Of a stretch of DNA of 64,000 nt, positions 53,654-62,592 are shown one piece after another. The number at the start of each line of letters is the position of its first letter. Positions within the stretch are counted from its first letter, which is position 1. Source of the DNA: Klugiella xanthotipulae (lineage in GTDB: Bacteria > Actinomycetota > Actinomycetes > Actinomycetales > Microbacteriaceae); NCBI RefSeq assembly GCF_006716695.1, contig NZ_VFPN01000001.1, forward strand, positions 186,001 through 250,000, read 5' to 3'. The notes beneath the pieces were generated by a model. The model was not told the origin of the DNA and did not search any database. It saw only the letters and a list, made by a program, of their open reading frames with translations. Both the position numbers and the translations under genes were made by a program.

Positions 53654-54379
53654 ATGTCACCCACCTCCGTTTCTCCCGCAGACCCCACACCAGAACCGGC
53701 GAGGAACTCCTCACTGAACACCGACACCGAGGCCCTCGACCCATTCGCCATGCTCGCCCTCGCCGATAACCAGCAGCGCAGCATCGAGCAACAGATGGGC
53801 AGCTTTGTCCCCGCCCTGGCACTGATATGGGCGGTCGCCTGGTCCGTGGGCTTCACCATGCTCTGGCTCATCGACGGCCTGGCTCCGAAGTTTTCCCTGC
53901 CCCTGCCTGCCGCCATCATCACGTTTGCCAGCCTCATCCTGGTCGCCGCCGGACTCTCGACCTGGATGAGCATCCGGGCCAACCGCGGCATCAAATCCTC
54001 GGCGGAGAGCGCCTTCACCGGCATCATCTACGGGGCAATGTGGGCGGCGGGTAGCATCGCCATCATCGTGTTTGGCTACGGCCTTGAGGCAAACGGGATG
54101 AGCGCCGAGCTCGCCACCATCTACTACCCCACCGCGTTTGTGCTCTTCGCCGGCATCATGTACGTGATGGCGGGGGCCATCTGGTCCGAATCGTTCTCAG
54201 CTGTTACTGGCGGCCTCCTGATGGTGTTGGCCGTCGTCGGCCCCTTCTGTGGCTACCCAAACCACTACCTCTGGTTTGGCCTCGCGGGCGGCGGCACGTT
54301 TGCCCTCCTCGCACTCGTGTCGTTTATCCGGCTGCGCCGGGTGCGCGCCCTCGCCGAGGGCGGTGGGAGACATGGCTGA
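53654..54379 (+). CDS. Integral membrane protein of unknown function
   Basis: This 241-residue protein has a polar N-terminus (about 45 residues) and six helices (for example ALIWAVAWSVGFTMLWLI and LLMVLAVVGPFCGY). Its partner is a winged-helix regulator that overlaps its stop by 8 bases, an arrangement widespread in actinobacteria and firmicutes where the regulator represses the pair. ATG 53654 lacks a strong ribosome site. Its role is unknown. Confidence 0.78.
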   Translation: MSPTSVSPADPTPEPARNSSLNTDTEALDPFAMLALADNQQRSIEQQMGSFVPALALIWAVAWSVGFTMLWLIDGLAPKFSLPLPAAIITFASLILVAAGLSTWMSIRANRGIKSSAESAFTGIIYGAMWAAGSIAIIVFGYGLEANGMSAELATIYYPTAFVLFAGIMYVMAGAIWSESFSAVTGGLLMVLAVVGPFCGYPNHYLWFGLAGGGTFALLALVSFIRLRRVRALAEGGGRHG

Positions 54380-54668
54380 CCTCGACCCCGTCATCCACGC
54401 CCAGGCCCGGTTGCGCATCACGGCGGCGCTGGCCACTCTCGACCAGGACCAAAGCATCGCGTTCCCCCGGCTCCAGGAACTCCTCGATATGACCCCCGGC
54501 AACCTGTCCACTCACCTCAAAAAGCTGGAGGACGCCGACTACATCGTGCAGACAAAGGAGTTTCTCGGCCGCAAACCCGTCACCTACCTGCGCCTCAGCA
54601 CGCGCGGTCGCCGCGCCTACGAGGACTACCGCGAGCAGCTGCGCGCCCTCCTCGACAGAGAACCCTAA
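54372..54668 (+). CDS. Winged-helix transcriptional regulator (HTH_34/ArsR-MarR-like)
   Basis: This 98-residue protein is a single winged helix: LRITAALATLDQDQSIAFPRLQELLDMTPGNLSTHLKKLEDA in motifs (FPRLQELLDMTPGNLSTHL is the recognition part), wing YIVQTKEFLGRKPVTYLRLS, and a final dimerisation helix. It overlaps the upstream gene and should control the operon through the palindromes at 53616-53638. ATG 54372 gives the family start; the longer frame lies in the upstream gene. Confidence 0.88.
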   Translation: MADLDPVIHAQARLRITAALATLDQDQSIAFPRLQELLDMTPGNLSTHLKKLEDADYIVQTKEFLGRKPVTYLRLSTRGRRAYEDYREQLRALLDREP

Positions 54669-54692
54669 CCGCCCTCCTCGCCACACCACCAG

Positions 54693-54751
54693 GGGTGAGT
54701 TTTCTCCGCCAGACCGGGTTTATTTCCCTACCCGGCGAAGAAAACTCACCC
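54693..54751. terminator. Long two-tier hairpin between convergent genes
   Basis: A perfect 13-bp outer arm GGGTGAGTTTTCT pairs with AGAAAACTCACCC, and inside it CCGGGT pairs with ACCCGG. It separates the regulator gene from convergent phoH. It may be a bidirectional terminator, though the symmetry and outer T/A tracts are unusual. Confidence 0.5.
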
Positions 54752-54760
54752 TGGATGCGT

Positions 54761-56218
54761 CTACGCGAGCTCGGTGCCCTCCAACAATTCGGTCACCAGG
54801 GCGGCGATCTCGCTGCGTTCCGAGCGGGTGAGAGTGATGTGGGCAAAGAGCGAGTGACCCTTGAGCGCCTCGATCACGGAGGCCACACCATCGTGGCGAC
54901 CCACCCGCAGGTTGTCTCGCTGCGCCACATCGTGGGTGAGCACCACGCGTGAGTTCTGCCCGATTCGACTGAGCACCGTGAGCAGCACATTGCGTTCCAG
55001 CGACTGCGCCTCGTCCACGATCACAAACGCGTCGTGCAGCGACCGGCCACGGATATGGGTGAGGGGAAGGACCTCCAGGATGCCCCGCTCCACCACCTCC
55101 TCCAGCACATTCTGCGAGACGACAGCCCCGAGCGTGTCAAACACCGCCTGACCCCAGGGATTCATCTTCTCACCCTGATCCCCCGGCAGGTAGCCGAGCT
55201 CCTGACCGCCCACCGCGTAGAGCGGGCGGAACACCATGATCTTCTTGTGCATACCACGTTCCAAAACGGCTTCCAGGCCGGCTGCGAGCGCGAGCGCAGA
55301 CTTCCCCGTTCCCGCTCGACCCCCCAGCGACACGATACCCATCGACGGGTCGAGCAGCAGATCAATGGCGAGCCGCTGCTCGGCGGAGCGGCCATTCACG
55401 CCAAAAACGTCACGGTCGCCACGCACGAGGCGCATACTGCCGGGACCGTCCACCCGGCCGAGGGCCGACCCGCGGTCGGAGTGCACGATCAGTCCGGTGT
55501 TAACGGGCAGGTCACGCACCTCCTCGGTGTCCATGTGTTCGGTATCGTACAGGTCACTCATCTGCTCGTTCGACAGGTAGATGCTGGCGAGACCCGTGTA
55601 GCCGGAGTCAACCGACTGCTCGGCCCGGTACTCCTCGGCAGCCAAGCCGATCGAGGCTGCTTTGACGCGCATCGGGAGATCCTTCGAGACCACCGTAACC
55701 GCGAGACCGTCGTTGGCCAGGTTGTGGGCAACCGCGAGAATCCGTGAGTCATTGTCCCCCAGTTGGAGCCCGCTGGGCAGCGAGGACATCGTGGAGTGGT
55801 TGAGTTCCACCCGCAGTGAACCACCCTCGCCCACCGGGATGGGAAAGTCGAGCCGCTCATGCTGCACGCGCAGATCGTCGAGTAGACGCAGCGCCGCCCG
55901 GGCAAAGTAGCCAATTTCCGGGTCGTGACGTTTGCCCTCCAACTCGGAGATGACGACAACGGGCAGGACCACCGCATGCTCGGCGAAACGGAACAGTGCC
56001 CGTGGGTCAGACAACAAAACCGAGGTATCTAACACGTAGGTACGCTCGGCCTGGTTCTGATTCTGAGGCTCCCGCCCGGCCGGCCGCTCGGCCGCCCCGC
56101 TGAAGTTTCCGCTTGTTTGGTTCGATAGTTGATCGCGCACAACCACTCCCGTCCCGAGCGACGTATCGCTCGGTTCCTCAGGCGATACGACCACAGATTT
56201 CGGGTTCGAGAAGAACAT
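54761..56218 (-). CDS. phoH: PhoH-family ATPase with N-terminal PIN domain
   Basis: This 485-residue protein joins a PIN nuclease domain ([33 protein letters not shown], with acidic residues) to a PhoH ATPase with Walker [14 protein letters not shown], Walker B FVIVDEAQ, and [14 protein letters not shown]. PhoH2-like proteins are RNA helicase-nucleases. ATG 56218 gives the plausible start (MFFSNPKS), with a linker of about 50 polar residues before the PIN domain; the ribosome site is weak. It lies downstream of uppS on the same strand. Confidence 0.9.
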   Translation of the reverse strand: MFFSNPKSVVVSPEEPSDTSLGTGVVVRDQLSNQTSGNFSGAAERPAGREPQNQNQAERTYVLDTSVLLSDPRALFRFAEHAVVLPVVVISELEGKRHDPEIGYFARAALRLLDDLRVQHERLDFPIPVGEGGSLRVELNHSTMSSLPSGLQLGDNDSRILAVAHNLANDGLAVTVVSKDLPMRVKAASIGLAAEEYRAEQSVDSGYTGLASIYLSNEQMSDLYDTEHMDTEEVRDLPVNTGLIVHSDRGSALGRVDGPGSMRLVRGDRDVFGVNGRSAEQRLAIDLLLDPSMGIVSLGGRAGTGKSALALAAGLEAVLERGMHKKIMVFRPLYAVGGQELGYLPGDQGEKMNPWGQAVFDTLGAVVSQNVLEEVVERGILEVLPLTHIRGRSLHDAFVIVDEAQSLERNVLLTVLSRIGQNSRVVLTHDVAQRDNLRVGRHDGVASVIEALKGHSLFAHITLTRSERSEIAALVTELLEGTELA

Positions 56219-56360
56219 ATGTGGCCGTCTCGACCGGGCGCGGTGCCCGGTACTCCCGACGGTACGTCTGATCGAGAAAATTTTCCAGCAGTGACACACC
56301 GGGGAAGGTAACCATCGGGTTAACAGGGACTGTGTACCCGGTGGATCACGAGCGGAGTTC

Positions 56361-57146
56361 CTACCCGCCGAACCTCCGCTGCCGCCGCGAATAGTCGCGC
56401 AGCGCCCGCAGGAAATCGACCTCACGCAGATCCGGGTAGAGCGCCTCCACGAAGTAGAACTCGCTGTGGGCGCTCTGCCACAGCATGAAGTCACTCAGCC
56501 GCTGCTCACCCGATGTGCGGATAACAAGGTCGGGGTCAGCCTGGCCCTTGGTGTAGAGATGCTCACCAATCAGTTCAGGGGTGAGGGTCTCCGCGAGGGC
56601 GTCGAGGGTGCCACCTCCGGCGCGGTGCGTGTCGATGATGCTGCGTACGGCCGCCGCGATCTCGCTGCGCCCGCCGTAGCCCACGGCCAGGTTGACCTGC
56701 ATCTCGCGGTTGCCCGCGCTGCGCCGTTCGGCATCCCGAAGCGCCGTCACCAGGCTCTCAGGTAAACCCTCACAGCTGCCCACCTGTTGCACCCGCCAGT
56801 TTCCGTTGGCAGACAGGTACTCAGCCAGGTCGGCGATGATGCCAAAGAGTTCGTCCAGTTCGGGGCCCGCCCGGCCCGCAAGATTGTCGGTCGAGAGCAG
56901 ATAGAGGGTGACCACGCCGATGCCGCGCTCCTGGCACCAGCCCAAAAACTCGGGAACCTTACGAGCCCCCGCACGATGCCCATGCGCGGCGCTCTCCAAC
57001 AGGCGCTGCTTAGCCCAGCGGCGGTTACCATCCACAATGATCGCCACGTGGTGCGGGGTGCGGGAGTCGTCAATCTGTGCACGCAGGCGATGCGCATAGA
57101 GACGGTAGAGAATCCCCTCGCCTCGCCCCTCACTTTGCCTGGTCAC
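56361..57146 (-). CDS. uppS: Isoprenyl (polyprenyl) diphosphate synthase, cis type
   Basis: This 261-residue cis-prenyltransferase makes the long-chain lipid carrier for wall synthesis. The catalytic Asp39 is in [14 protein letters not shown], with [27 protein letters not shown], and [27 protein letters not shown] broken as [15 protein letters not shown]. Actinobacteria often carry two such enzymes, one making Z,E-farnesyl diphosphate, and this one resembles that group; the product length is not decided. GTG 57146 has a leaderless TAACGT box. Confidence 0.92.
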   Translation of the reverse strand: MTRQSEGRGEGILYRLYAHRLRAQIDDSRTPHHVAIIVDGNRRWAKQRLLESAAHGHRAGARKVPEFLGWCQERGIGVVTLYLLSTDNLAGRAGPELDELFGIIADLAEYLSANGNWRVQQVGSCEGLPESLVTALRDAERRSAGNREMQVNLAVGYGGRSEIAAAVRSIIDTHRAGGGTLDALAETLTPELIGEHLYTKGQADPDLVIRTSGEQRLSDFMLWQSAHSEFYFVEALYPDLREVDFLRALRDYSRRQRRFGG

Positions 57147-57158
57147 AGAGATACGTTA
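57147..57158 (-). promoter_or_regulatory. Leaderless promoter of uppS
   Basis: On the minus strand TAACGT (57158-57153) lies 6 bases before GTG 57146. Confidence 0.5.
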
Positions 57159-57195
57159 TCCGATGTTCATACACGCGGCTGACGGATGCACCACC

Positions 57196-57208
57196 TAGCA
57201 TGGGGTCT
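57196..57208 (+). promoter_or_regulatory. Leaderless promoter of the hemolysin-III family gene
   Basis: TAGCAT (57196-57201) lies 7 bases before ATG 57209, divergent from the uppS promoter. The ATG at 57200 lies in the box itself and is unlikely to be used. Confidence 0.45.
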
Positions 57209-58012
57209 ATGGGAAACTCACAGCGACCGGAGAACACGGGCAACAGCGACCGGCCCGCCAGTGTTGCGGACGACACCGCACGGGATACCGGGCCGGGTCT
57301 CGCCGAGGACGGGGCAGTAGAACTGCCCAACATTCCGCTGTTGGAGGCATCCGATACCGCACCCGTCGAGGTCAAACCCACCTGGCGCGGCTGGATTCAC
57401 GCGGGAACTTTCCCCGTCACCATCATCGCCGGGGTGGTGCTGATCGTGCTCGCGGAGGGCACCGTGGCCACCTGGGCCGCGACGGTCTTCACCCTCAGCA
57501 GTATGCTGCTCTTTGGCAACTCGGCGCTCTACCACCGTGTGAACTGGCGGCCCGCCGTGAAGAAAGTGTTCAAACGTATCGACCACGCCAATATTTTTGT
57601 ACTGATTGCGGGCACGTACACGCCGCTGGCCCTGCTGGCCCTCCCACCCGAGAAGGGGATTCTGCTGCTGGTTCTCGTGTGGGCCGGGGCCGTTCTGGGC
57701 ATCGGTTTTCGCGTGTTCTGGCTGGCCGCACCCCGCTGGCTGTACGTGGCCATCTACATCCTGCTCGGCTGGGCCGCGGTCATGTACATGGGCGACCTGT
57801 TCCGGGTGAGTCCCACCATGATGGTGCTCGTGATCGTGGGTGGCCTGTGCTACACCGCCGGGGCCGTGATCTACGGACTCAAGAAACCCAACCCCGTGCC
57901 CGGAGTGTTTGGCTTCCACGAAATCTTCCACACGCTCACGGTCATCGCGTTCCTCTGCCACTGGGTCGCCACACTCATCATCTCACTGCATCCGGCATAT
58001 CACGCGGGATAG
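57209..58012 (+). CDS. Hemolysin III / PAQR family membrane protein
   Basis: This 267-residue protein has a polar N-terminus of about 65 residues and seven helices with the family motifs: SALYHRVNW, KRIDHANIFVLIAGTYTPL, VFGFHEIFHTLTVIAF. The conserved Ser/His/Asp residues could bind zinc, as in adiponectin-receptor homologues with ceramidase-like folds. ATG 57209 was chosen with its leaderless box. It is divergent from uppS. Its function in bacteria is not established. Confidence 0.9.
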   Translation: MGNSQRPENTGNSDRPASVADDTARDTGPGLAEDGAVELPNIPLLEASDTAPVEVKPTWRGWIHAGTFPVTIIAGVVLIVLAEGTVATWAATVFTLSSMLLFGNSALYHRVNWRPAVKKVFKRIDHANIFVLIAGTYTPLALLALPPEKGILLLVLVWAGAVLGIGFRVFWLAAPRWLYVAIYILLGWAAVMYMGDLFRVSPTMMVLVIVGGLCYTAGAVIYGLKKPNPVPGVFGFHEIFHTLTVIAFLCHWVATLIISLHPAYHAG

Positions 58013-58034
58013 CCACCATCGCTCGTTGCGAGAA

Positions 58035-58214
58035 TCACCAGGTGGATGCGGGGGTCAGCACGACCGCACGAAAGTATTCCTCGACGAGTTGCCCGACAAA
58101 GACAGATAGCTTCACCCAGGAGACAGCGCCGAGGTCCTCTCCCCCCTCGCACCCGATTTTTGGACTGGTGTCAGCGTTGGGCAGGACGCCTTCATCTGCG
58201 AGGGCCGCCGCCAC
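58035..58214 (-). CDS. Possible 59-residue protein coupled to recQ
   Basis: A GTG directly overlaps the recQ stop (TAGTG), giving a 59-residue frame MAAALADEGVLPNADTS... that ends LTPASTW. The one-base stop-start overlap and a mixed polar/hydrophobic pattern suggest translational coupling. There is no separate ribosome site and I do not recognise the product; chance is possible. Confidence 0.3.
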   Translation of the reverse strand: MAAALADEGVLPNADTSPKIGCEGGEDLGAVSWVKLSVFVGQLVEEYFRAVVLTPASTW

Positions 58215-60241
58215 TAAAAATCCCCGAGCACCGCCAACAGAGCCTCACCGTAGCGCGCGTGCTTCTGCTCGCCGATACCGCTGATACCCAGTAGCGCCTC
58301 GGCGGTGCGCGGCAGCTCCACAGCGCAGGCCCGCAGCGTCGCATCGCCAAACACAATGTATGCGGGAACCCCCTGCTCTCGGGCCTCGGCCGCACGCCAG
58401 GCCCGCAGCGCCTCAAACACGGGCAACTGCGCCTCGGTCAGTTCGGCGGCCGCAGCCGACCGGGAGCCGCTCGTCTTCTCGGGCCGCGGGGCACGCAGCG
58501 GTTCGTGACGCATGAGCACCTTCTGGCTACCCCGCAGCACCCCGACACTCCCCTCACTCAGTGCAAGAACGCCGTAGTCGCCCTGGGCGGCGAGCAACTG
58601 ACGGGCGAGCAACTGACGCACCACTCCGCGCCACTCCTGGTCGCTCAGGTCTTTGCCGATCCCCCAGGTACTCAACTCGTGGTGAGCGGAGGAACTACTG
58701 CGCGGGTTTTCTTTGCCGCGCAGGATGTCGATCACCTGCCCGGCCCCAAAGCTCTGGTTGCGCTCGCTCTTCAGCCGGGCCACGGTGGACAACAGCTTCT
58801 GGGCGGGCACCGTGCCATCCCACACCTCGGGCGGGTTGAGGCAGGTGTCGCAGTTACCGCAGGGCTGGGCCACTGGCTCACCAAAGTAGGCGAGCATCCC
58901 CACCCGGCGACACTCGGTTGTCTCGCACAGGGCGAGCATGGCGTCGAGGTGCTGCGTCTGCGAGCGCTTGTGCACAACATCACCGGGTGACTGCTCGATC
59001 ATCCGGCGTTGCTGCACCACATCCTGTAGGCCGTAGGCCATCCAGGCGTCGGAGGGCAAACCGTCCCGGCCCGCACGGCCCGTTTCCTGGTAGTACCCCT
59101 CAACCGATTTGGGCAGGTCGATGTGGGCAACAAAACGCACATCGGGTTTGTCGATACCCATGCCAAACGCAATCGTGGCCACGATCACCACGCCGTCCTC
59201 ACGCAGAAAACGTGACTGGGCCCGGGATCGCACCTGGGCATCCAGCCCGGCGTGGTACGGCTCAGCATCCACACCAACGCTGCGCAGATACTCCGCGGTC
59301 TTCTCTACCGTGTTGCGGCTCAGGCAGTAGACAATGCCCGCCTCATCCGGATGCTCACCCTGAATAAACGACGATAGCTGGGTTTTTACCGACGCCTTGT
59401 TCACGATGCGATAGCGGATGTTCGGCCGGTCAAAACTCGATACGAAAAGCTCAGCGTCGCCCAGCGAGAGGCGTTCGACAATCTCTCGGCGGGTCTCCGC
59501 CGTCGCCGTGGCGGTGAGGGCCACCCGCGGAACATGGGGCCACCGCTCGGCAAGCACGTTGAGGGTGAGGTAGTCGGGGCGAAAGTCGTGACCCCACTGC
59601 GACACGCAGTGCGCCTCATCAATCGCGAAGAGCGAGATTTTTCCGCGACTGAGCAACTGTTGAGTACCCGGTGCGCTGAGCCGCTCGGGGGCCACGTAGA
59701 GCAGGTCAAGCTCACCCGAGAGAAAGGCGCGCTCCACGGCAGCGCGCTGCGCGCCGTCCTGGGTGGAGTTGAGAAATTCAGCGCGGATGCCCACCGCACG
59801 CAGGGCGTCCACCTGGTCGTGCATCAGCGCGATAAGCGGCGAGACGACGACCCCCACGCCGTCGCGCAACAACGCGGGAATCTGGTAGCACAGCGACTTA
59901 CCACCGCCGGTGGGCATCAGGACAACGGCATCCCCGCCGCTCGCCACCCGCTGCACGATATCAGCCTGCTGACCGCGAAACTCGGGGTAGCCGAAAACGC
60001 GATGCAGGATCTCCCGTGCACGCTCGCGCAACTCGGGCTCCGGCACGGGTTCGGCAGAAACAGATGCGACGGGCGGATGTTCCGGTTCAGATAGGCCCTG
60101 CACCGGTGCACCGTGTCCGCCCCAGGGGTCGCCCTGCGGCTCCCAGGAATCCCAATCGGGCTCAGCGTAGTCGTCGTAGTCGGGCGGAGATTCGGACCCC
60201 GGCAGCGCATTGTGGGCGGGGGCAGCACCGTCGGGAACCAT
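58214..60241 (-). CDS. recQ: ATP-dependent DNA helicase RecQ
   Basis: This 675-residue helicase has an acidic N-terminal extension of about 70 residues, motif I ([17 protein letters not shown]), DEAH ([20 protein letters not shown]), VALTATA, motif VI ([10 protein letters not shown]), the zinc-binding Cys set ([22 protein letters not shown]), a winged-helix region, and a C-terminal HRDC domain ([30 protein letters not shown]). It unwinds DNA in recombination and repair. ATG 60241 overlaps the end of the short upstream gene closely and has no strong ribosome site; the longer frame runs into that gene. Confidence 0.93.
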   Translation of the reverse strand: MVPDGAAPAHNALPGSESPPDYDDYAEPDWDSWEPQGDPWGGHGAPVQGLSEPEHPPVASVSAEPVPEPELRERAREILHRVFGYPEFRGQQADIVQRVASGGDAVVLMPTGGGKSLCYQIPALLRDGVGVVVSPLIALMHDQVDALRAVGIRAEFLNSTQDGAQRAAVERAFLSGELDLLYVAPERLSAPGTQQLLSRGKISLFAIDEAHCVSQWGHDFRPDYLTLNVLAERWPHVPRVALTATATAETRREIVERLSLGDAELFVSSFDRPNIRYRIVNKASVKTQLSSFIQGEHPDEAGIVYCLSRNTVEKTAEYLRSVGVDAEPYHAGLDAQVRSRAQSRFLREDGVVIVATIAFGMGIDKPDVRFVAHIDLPKSVEGYYQETGRAGRDGLPSDAWMAYGLQDVVQQRRMIEQSPGDVVHKRSQTQHLDAMLALCETTECRRVGMLAYFGEPVAQPCGNCDTCLNPPEVWDGTVPAQKLLSTVARLKSERNQSFGAGQVIDILRGKENPRSSSSAHHELSTWGIGKDLSDQEWRGVVRQLLARQLLAAQGDYGVLALSEGSVGVLRGSQKVLMRHEPLRAPRPEKTSGSRSAAAAELTEAQLPVFEALRAWRAAEAREQGVPAYIVFGDATLRACAVELPRTAEALLGISGIGEQKHARYGEALLAVLGDF

Positions 60242-60245
60242 GTGG

Positions 60246-60584
60246 TTAGCGGGGGGTGGAGTCGGAATCGGCGGGCGAAACGGGTTCGCCCGACCCCACG
60301 AGAGGAGCGACAGAGGCGGTGGGATCCGCACTCTCAACCGTCTCGCCACGTGCCTGAGCCTCCTCTGCGTCGAGCAGAGCGCCCACCTCGGCACGGTAGC
60401 GGGTGCGGCGTACTCGGCGCATCATATCGAGACCTAAGAGCACTGCCATGAGGGCCACAAACGCCGTCGCCAAAAAGCCCACAGCCCCGGGGGTCACATC
60501 CTCATTATCAACCGCGACGGGTGCCGTCGTAGCAGCTCCCAGCAGGCCGATGACGAGGGGGTTGGTTAGCAGAAGGGTCAGCAT
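60246..60584 (-). CDS. Small membrane protein downstream of mca
   Basis: This 112-residue protein has two hydrophobic segments ([35 protein letters not shown]) and a charged tail with many Glu, Ser and Pro. It sits directly after mca and 4 bases before recQ. I do not recognise the family. The ATG is adjacent to the mca stop region (60585), so translation is likely coupled. Confidence 0.72.
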   Translation of the reverse strand: MLTLLLTNPLVIGLLGAATTAPVAVDNEDVTPGAVGFLATAFVALMAVLLGLDMMRRVRRTRYRAEVGALLDAEEAQARGETVESADPTASVAPLVGSGEPVSPADSDSTPR

Positions 60585-61451
60585 CTAGTCGTCCTCACTA
60601 ATTCCCTGGAAAAGGTCCGCCTCCGGGGTGGCGGTGGCGACACGGGATGCCGCCAATTGGTAGTCCTCGTACGGCCAGGCCTCCTGTTGTACCCGGTTGG
60701 GCCAGAAGAAGAACGAGCTATCGGGTGCGACCTGGCTGGCGTGAGCCTTGAGCGCCTGGTCACGCCGCTCAAAAAACTCGCCCACCCGCACCTGGGTGGT
60801 GGCGTTGAAGGGGCGGTCGCGCATCCACCCCACCATTTCGTTGAACTGGGTCAGCAGCGGCGAGTCTGGGTCGATCTCGGCCAGATGTTTACCCACGGCC
60901 TCCATGCGGGGAAAATTGAAAATGCGTTCGTAGTAGAGCTTAGAAACGGCCCAGGGCTCACCAGCCTCGGGGTAGCGCTCCGGGTCGGCCGCAGCCTCAT
61001 AGGCAGCCATACTGATTTCGTGGCTACGAATATGGTCTGGGTGGGGGTAGCCACCGTTCTCGTCGTACGTAACGATAACCTGCGGGCGAAACTCGCGCAC
61101 CACACGCACCAGGTGCTCGGCCTCAATCTCCACCGGAATATCGGCAAAGCTCCCGGGCGGCAGCGTGCCATCCTCCCGGGCCATCCCCGAGTCTACGTAG
61201 CCGAGCCAGCGATGCTGGAATCCGATGATGGACTGGGCATCAGCCATCTCCAGGCGACGCAATCCCGCCAGGTCGCGGCGAGCGAGCGCATCCCGCTCCA
61301 GATGGTCGTTCAGAATATCCCCGCGTTCGCCTCCCGTGCACGACACCACCATCACCTCAACGCCCTCGTTCAGATAGTGGGCGTAGGTCGCAGCACCCTT
61401 ACTTGATTCGTCGTCAGGATGAGCATGAACAGCCATGAGTCGCAGTGACAC
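60585..61451 (-). CDS. mca: Mycothiol S-conjugate amidase
   Basis: This 288-residue zinc amidase cleaves mycothiol conjugates in detoxification, a marker of Actinobacteria. It has the LmbE/PIG-L fold: LMAVHAHPDDESSKG (zinc ligands His, Asp), CTGGERGDI, LVRVVREFRPQVIVTYDENGGYPHPDHIR-type segment (YDENGGYPHPDH). The C-terminal part matches Mca rather than MshB. GTG 61451 has GAGG at good spacing; ATG 61463 is an alternative. It precedes the small membrane protein and recQ. Confidence 0.93.
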   Translation of the reverse strand: MSLRLMAVHAHPDDESSKGAATYAHYLNEGVEVMVVSCTGGERGDILNDHLERDALARRDLAGLRRLEMADAQSIIGFQHRWLGYVDSGMAREDGTLPPGSFADIPVEIEAEHLVRVVREFRPQVIVTYDENGGYPHPDHIRSHEISMAAYEAAADPERYPEAGEPWAVSKLYYERIFNFPRMEAVGKHLAEIDPDSPLLTQFNEMVGWMRDRPFNATTQVRVGEFFERRDQALKAHASQVAPDSSFFFWPNRVQQEAWPYEDYQLAASRVATATPEADLFQGISEDD

Positions 61452-61578
61452 CAATCGCCTCATTTCTTTGCGGAAGTCGTGGGATAAACGGCGACCGTAA
61501 GGAATCGTCGGCACCGCAACCAATGGTACGACAACGTAGGCTATCCCTAATAACGAATTCGAACAGGATGGGAGCAAC

Positions 61579-61995
61579 GTGACGGAGTCTGCTGCTGTGA
61601 GGGAACAGCATCTCGAAGACCGCTACGGCAGGTCCGCCTCCCGCAGACTCGATAAAAGACTCCTCGGCGTGTTCGGTGGTGCGCTCGGGCTCCTCCTCGT
61701 TGCCTGGGTGATCTGGGCCACCCTGAGCGGCAACAGCGCCACACTGGAGTACCGTAACCTCGGCTACGACACCATCAGCGATCACAGCGTGGAGGTCCTG
61801 TACGAGGTGACGGCCCCCGCAGGTTCCTCCGTCGCCTGTGTGGTGCAGGCGCTCTCGGAGTCCTACGCCGTCGTCGGGTACCGGGTTGTGGTGCTCCCCG
61901 AAAGCGACCAGCGCACCCGGAGCTTCACCGAATCGCTTCGTACCGTGGCACCCAGCAACACGGGTGTGGTTGATCGCTGCTGGATTCTGTCTTAG
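61579..61995 (+). CDS. DUF4307 membrane protein
   Basis: This 138-residue protein has a polar N-terminus, one helix (about 28-48), and an external domain with VEVLYEVTAPAGSSVACVVQALSESYAVVGYRVV, the DUF4307 pattern. These proteins are encoded beside mca in actinobacteria, divergent as here; their role is unknown. Two Cys residues (in VACVVQ and DRCW) may form a disulfide. GTG 61579 follows GGATGGGAG. Confidence 0.88.
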   Translation: MTESAAVREQHLEDRYGRSASRRLDKRLLGVFGGALGLLLVAWVIWATLSGNSATLEYRNLGYDTISDHSVEVLYEVTAPAGSSVACVVQALSESYAVVGYRVVVLPESDQRTRSFTESLRTVAPSNTGVVDRCWILS

Positions 61996-62016
61996 CTCTG
62001 CTAGCCTTGACGGAAT

Positions 62017-62040
62017 CGCCCTAACGTCACCGTTAGGGCG
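62017..62040 (+). terminator. Hairpin between the DUF4307 gene and greA
   Basis: CGCCCTAACG and CGTTAGGGCG form a perfect 10-bp stem around TCAC. No T run follows. TAGCCT at 62002-62007 could be a greA -10 box, in which case the hairpin would lie in the greA leader. Confidence 0.5.
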
Positions 62041-62064
62041 CGCGTCGTATGTGAGGAGTTCGCC

Positions 62065-62556
62065 ATGTCGAACGAAGCAACTGAAACCTGGCTGACCCAG
62101 GAGGCCTACAACCGTCTCCGAGACGAGCTAGACACCCTGAGCGGATTTGGCCGCGAGGATATCGCCAAGAAGATTGAGCTGGCCCGAGACGAGGGCGACC
62201 TTAAGGAAAACGGTGGTTACCACGCAGCAAAGGACGAGCAGGGCAAGATGGAGGCGCGCATCCGCACCCTCACCAACCTGCTCAAGATCGCCACGGTGGG
62301 GGACGCTCCCGAAAGCACCGGGGAGGTCGTTGTGGGCACCGTCATTACCGCGACCGTGATGGGTGACGAAGAGACGTTCCTTCTCGGCAACCGCGAAATT
62401 GCCGGTAATAGCGATCTCGATGTGTACAGCGAGCAAAGCCCACTGGGTGCGGCGATCCTGGGCCTCAAGGTGGGCGAATCCACCAGCTACGAAGCACCCA
62501 ACGGCCGTAGCATCCCGGTGTCTATCGTCAAGGTCGAGACGTACAACGGTCAGTAA
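62065..62556 (+). CDS. greA: Transcription elongation factor GreA
   Basis: This 163-residue factor rescues stalled RNA polymerase by stimulating transcript cleavage. The coiled-coil (ARDEGDLKENGGYHAAKDEQ) carries the acidic tip residues, and the C-terminal domain ends with ISVVKVE-like SIVKVETYNG after LGLKVGESTSYEAPNG. The ATG has GAGGAG at good spacing. The sequence is intact. Confidence 0.97.
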   Translation: MSNEATETWLTQEAYNRLRDELDTLSGFGREDIAKKIELARDEGDLKENGGYHAAKDEQGKMEARIRTLTNLLKIATVGDAPESTGEVVVGTVITATVMGDEETFLLGNREIAGNSDLDVYSEQSPLGAAILGLKVGESTSYEAPNGRSIPVSIVKVETYNGQ

Positions 62557-62592
62557 TGTGGCGTTGGGTGGGGTAGCGACCCGGTACTGGGC

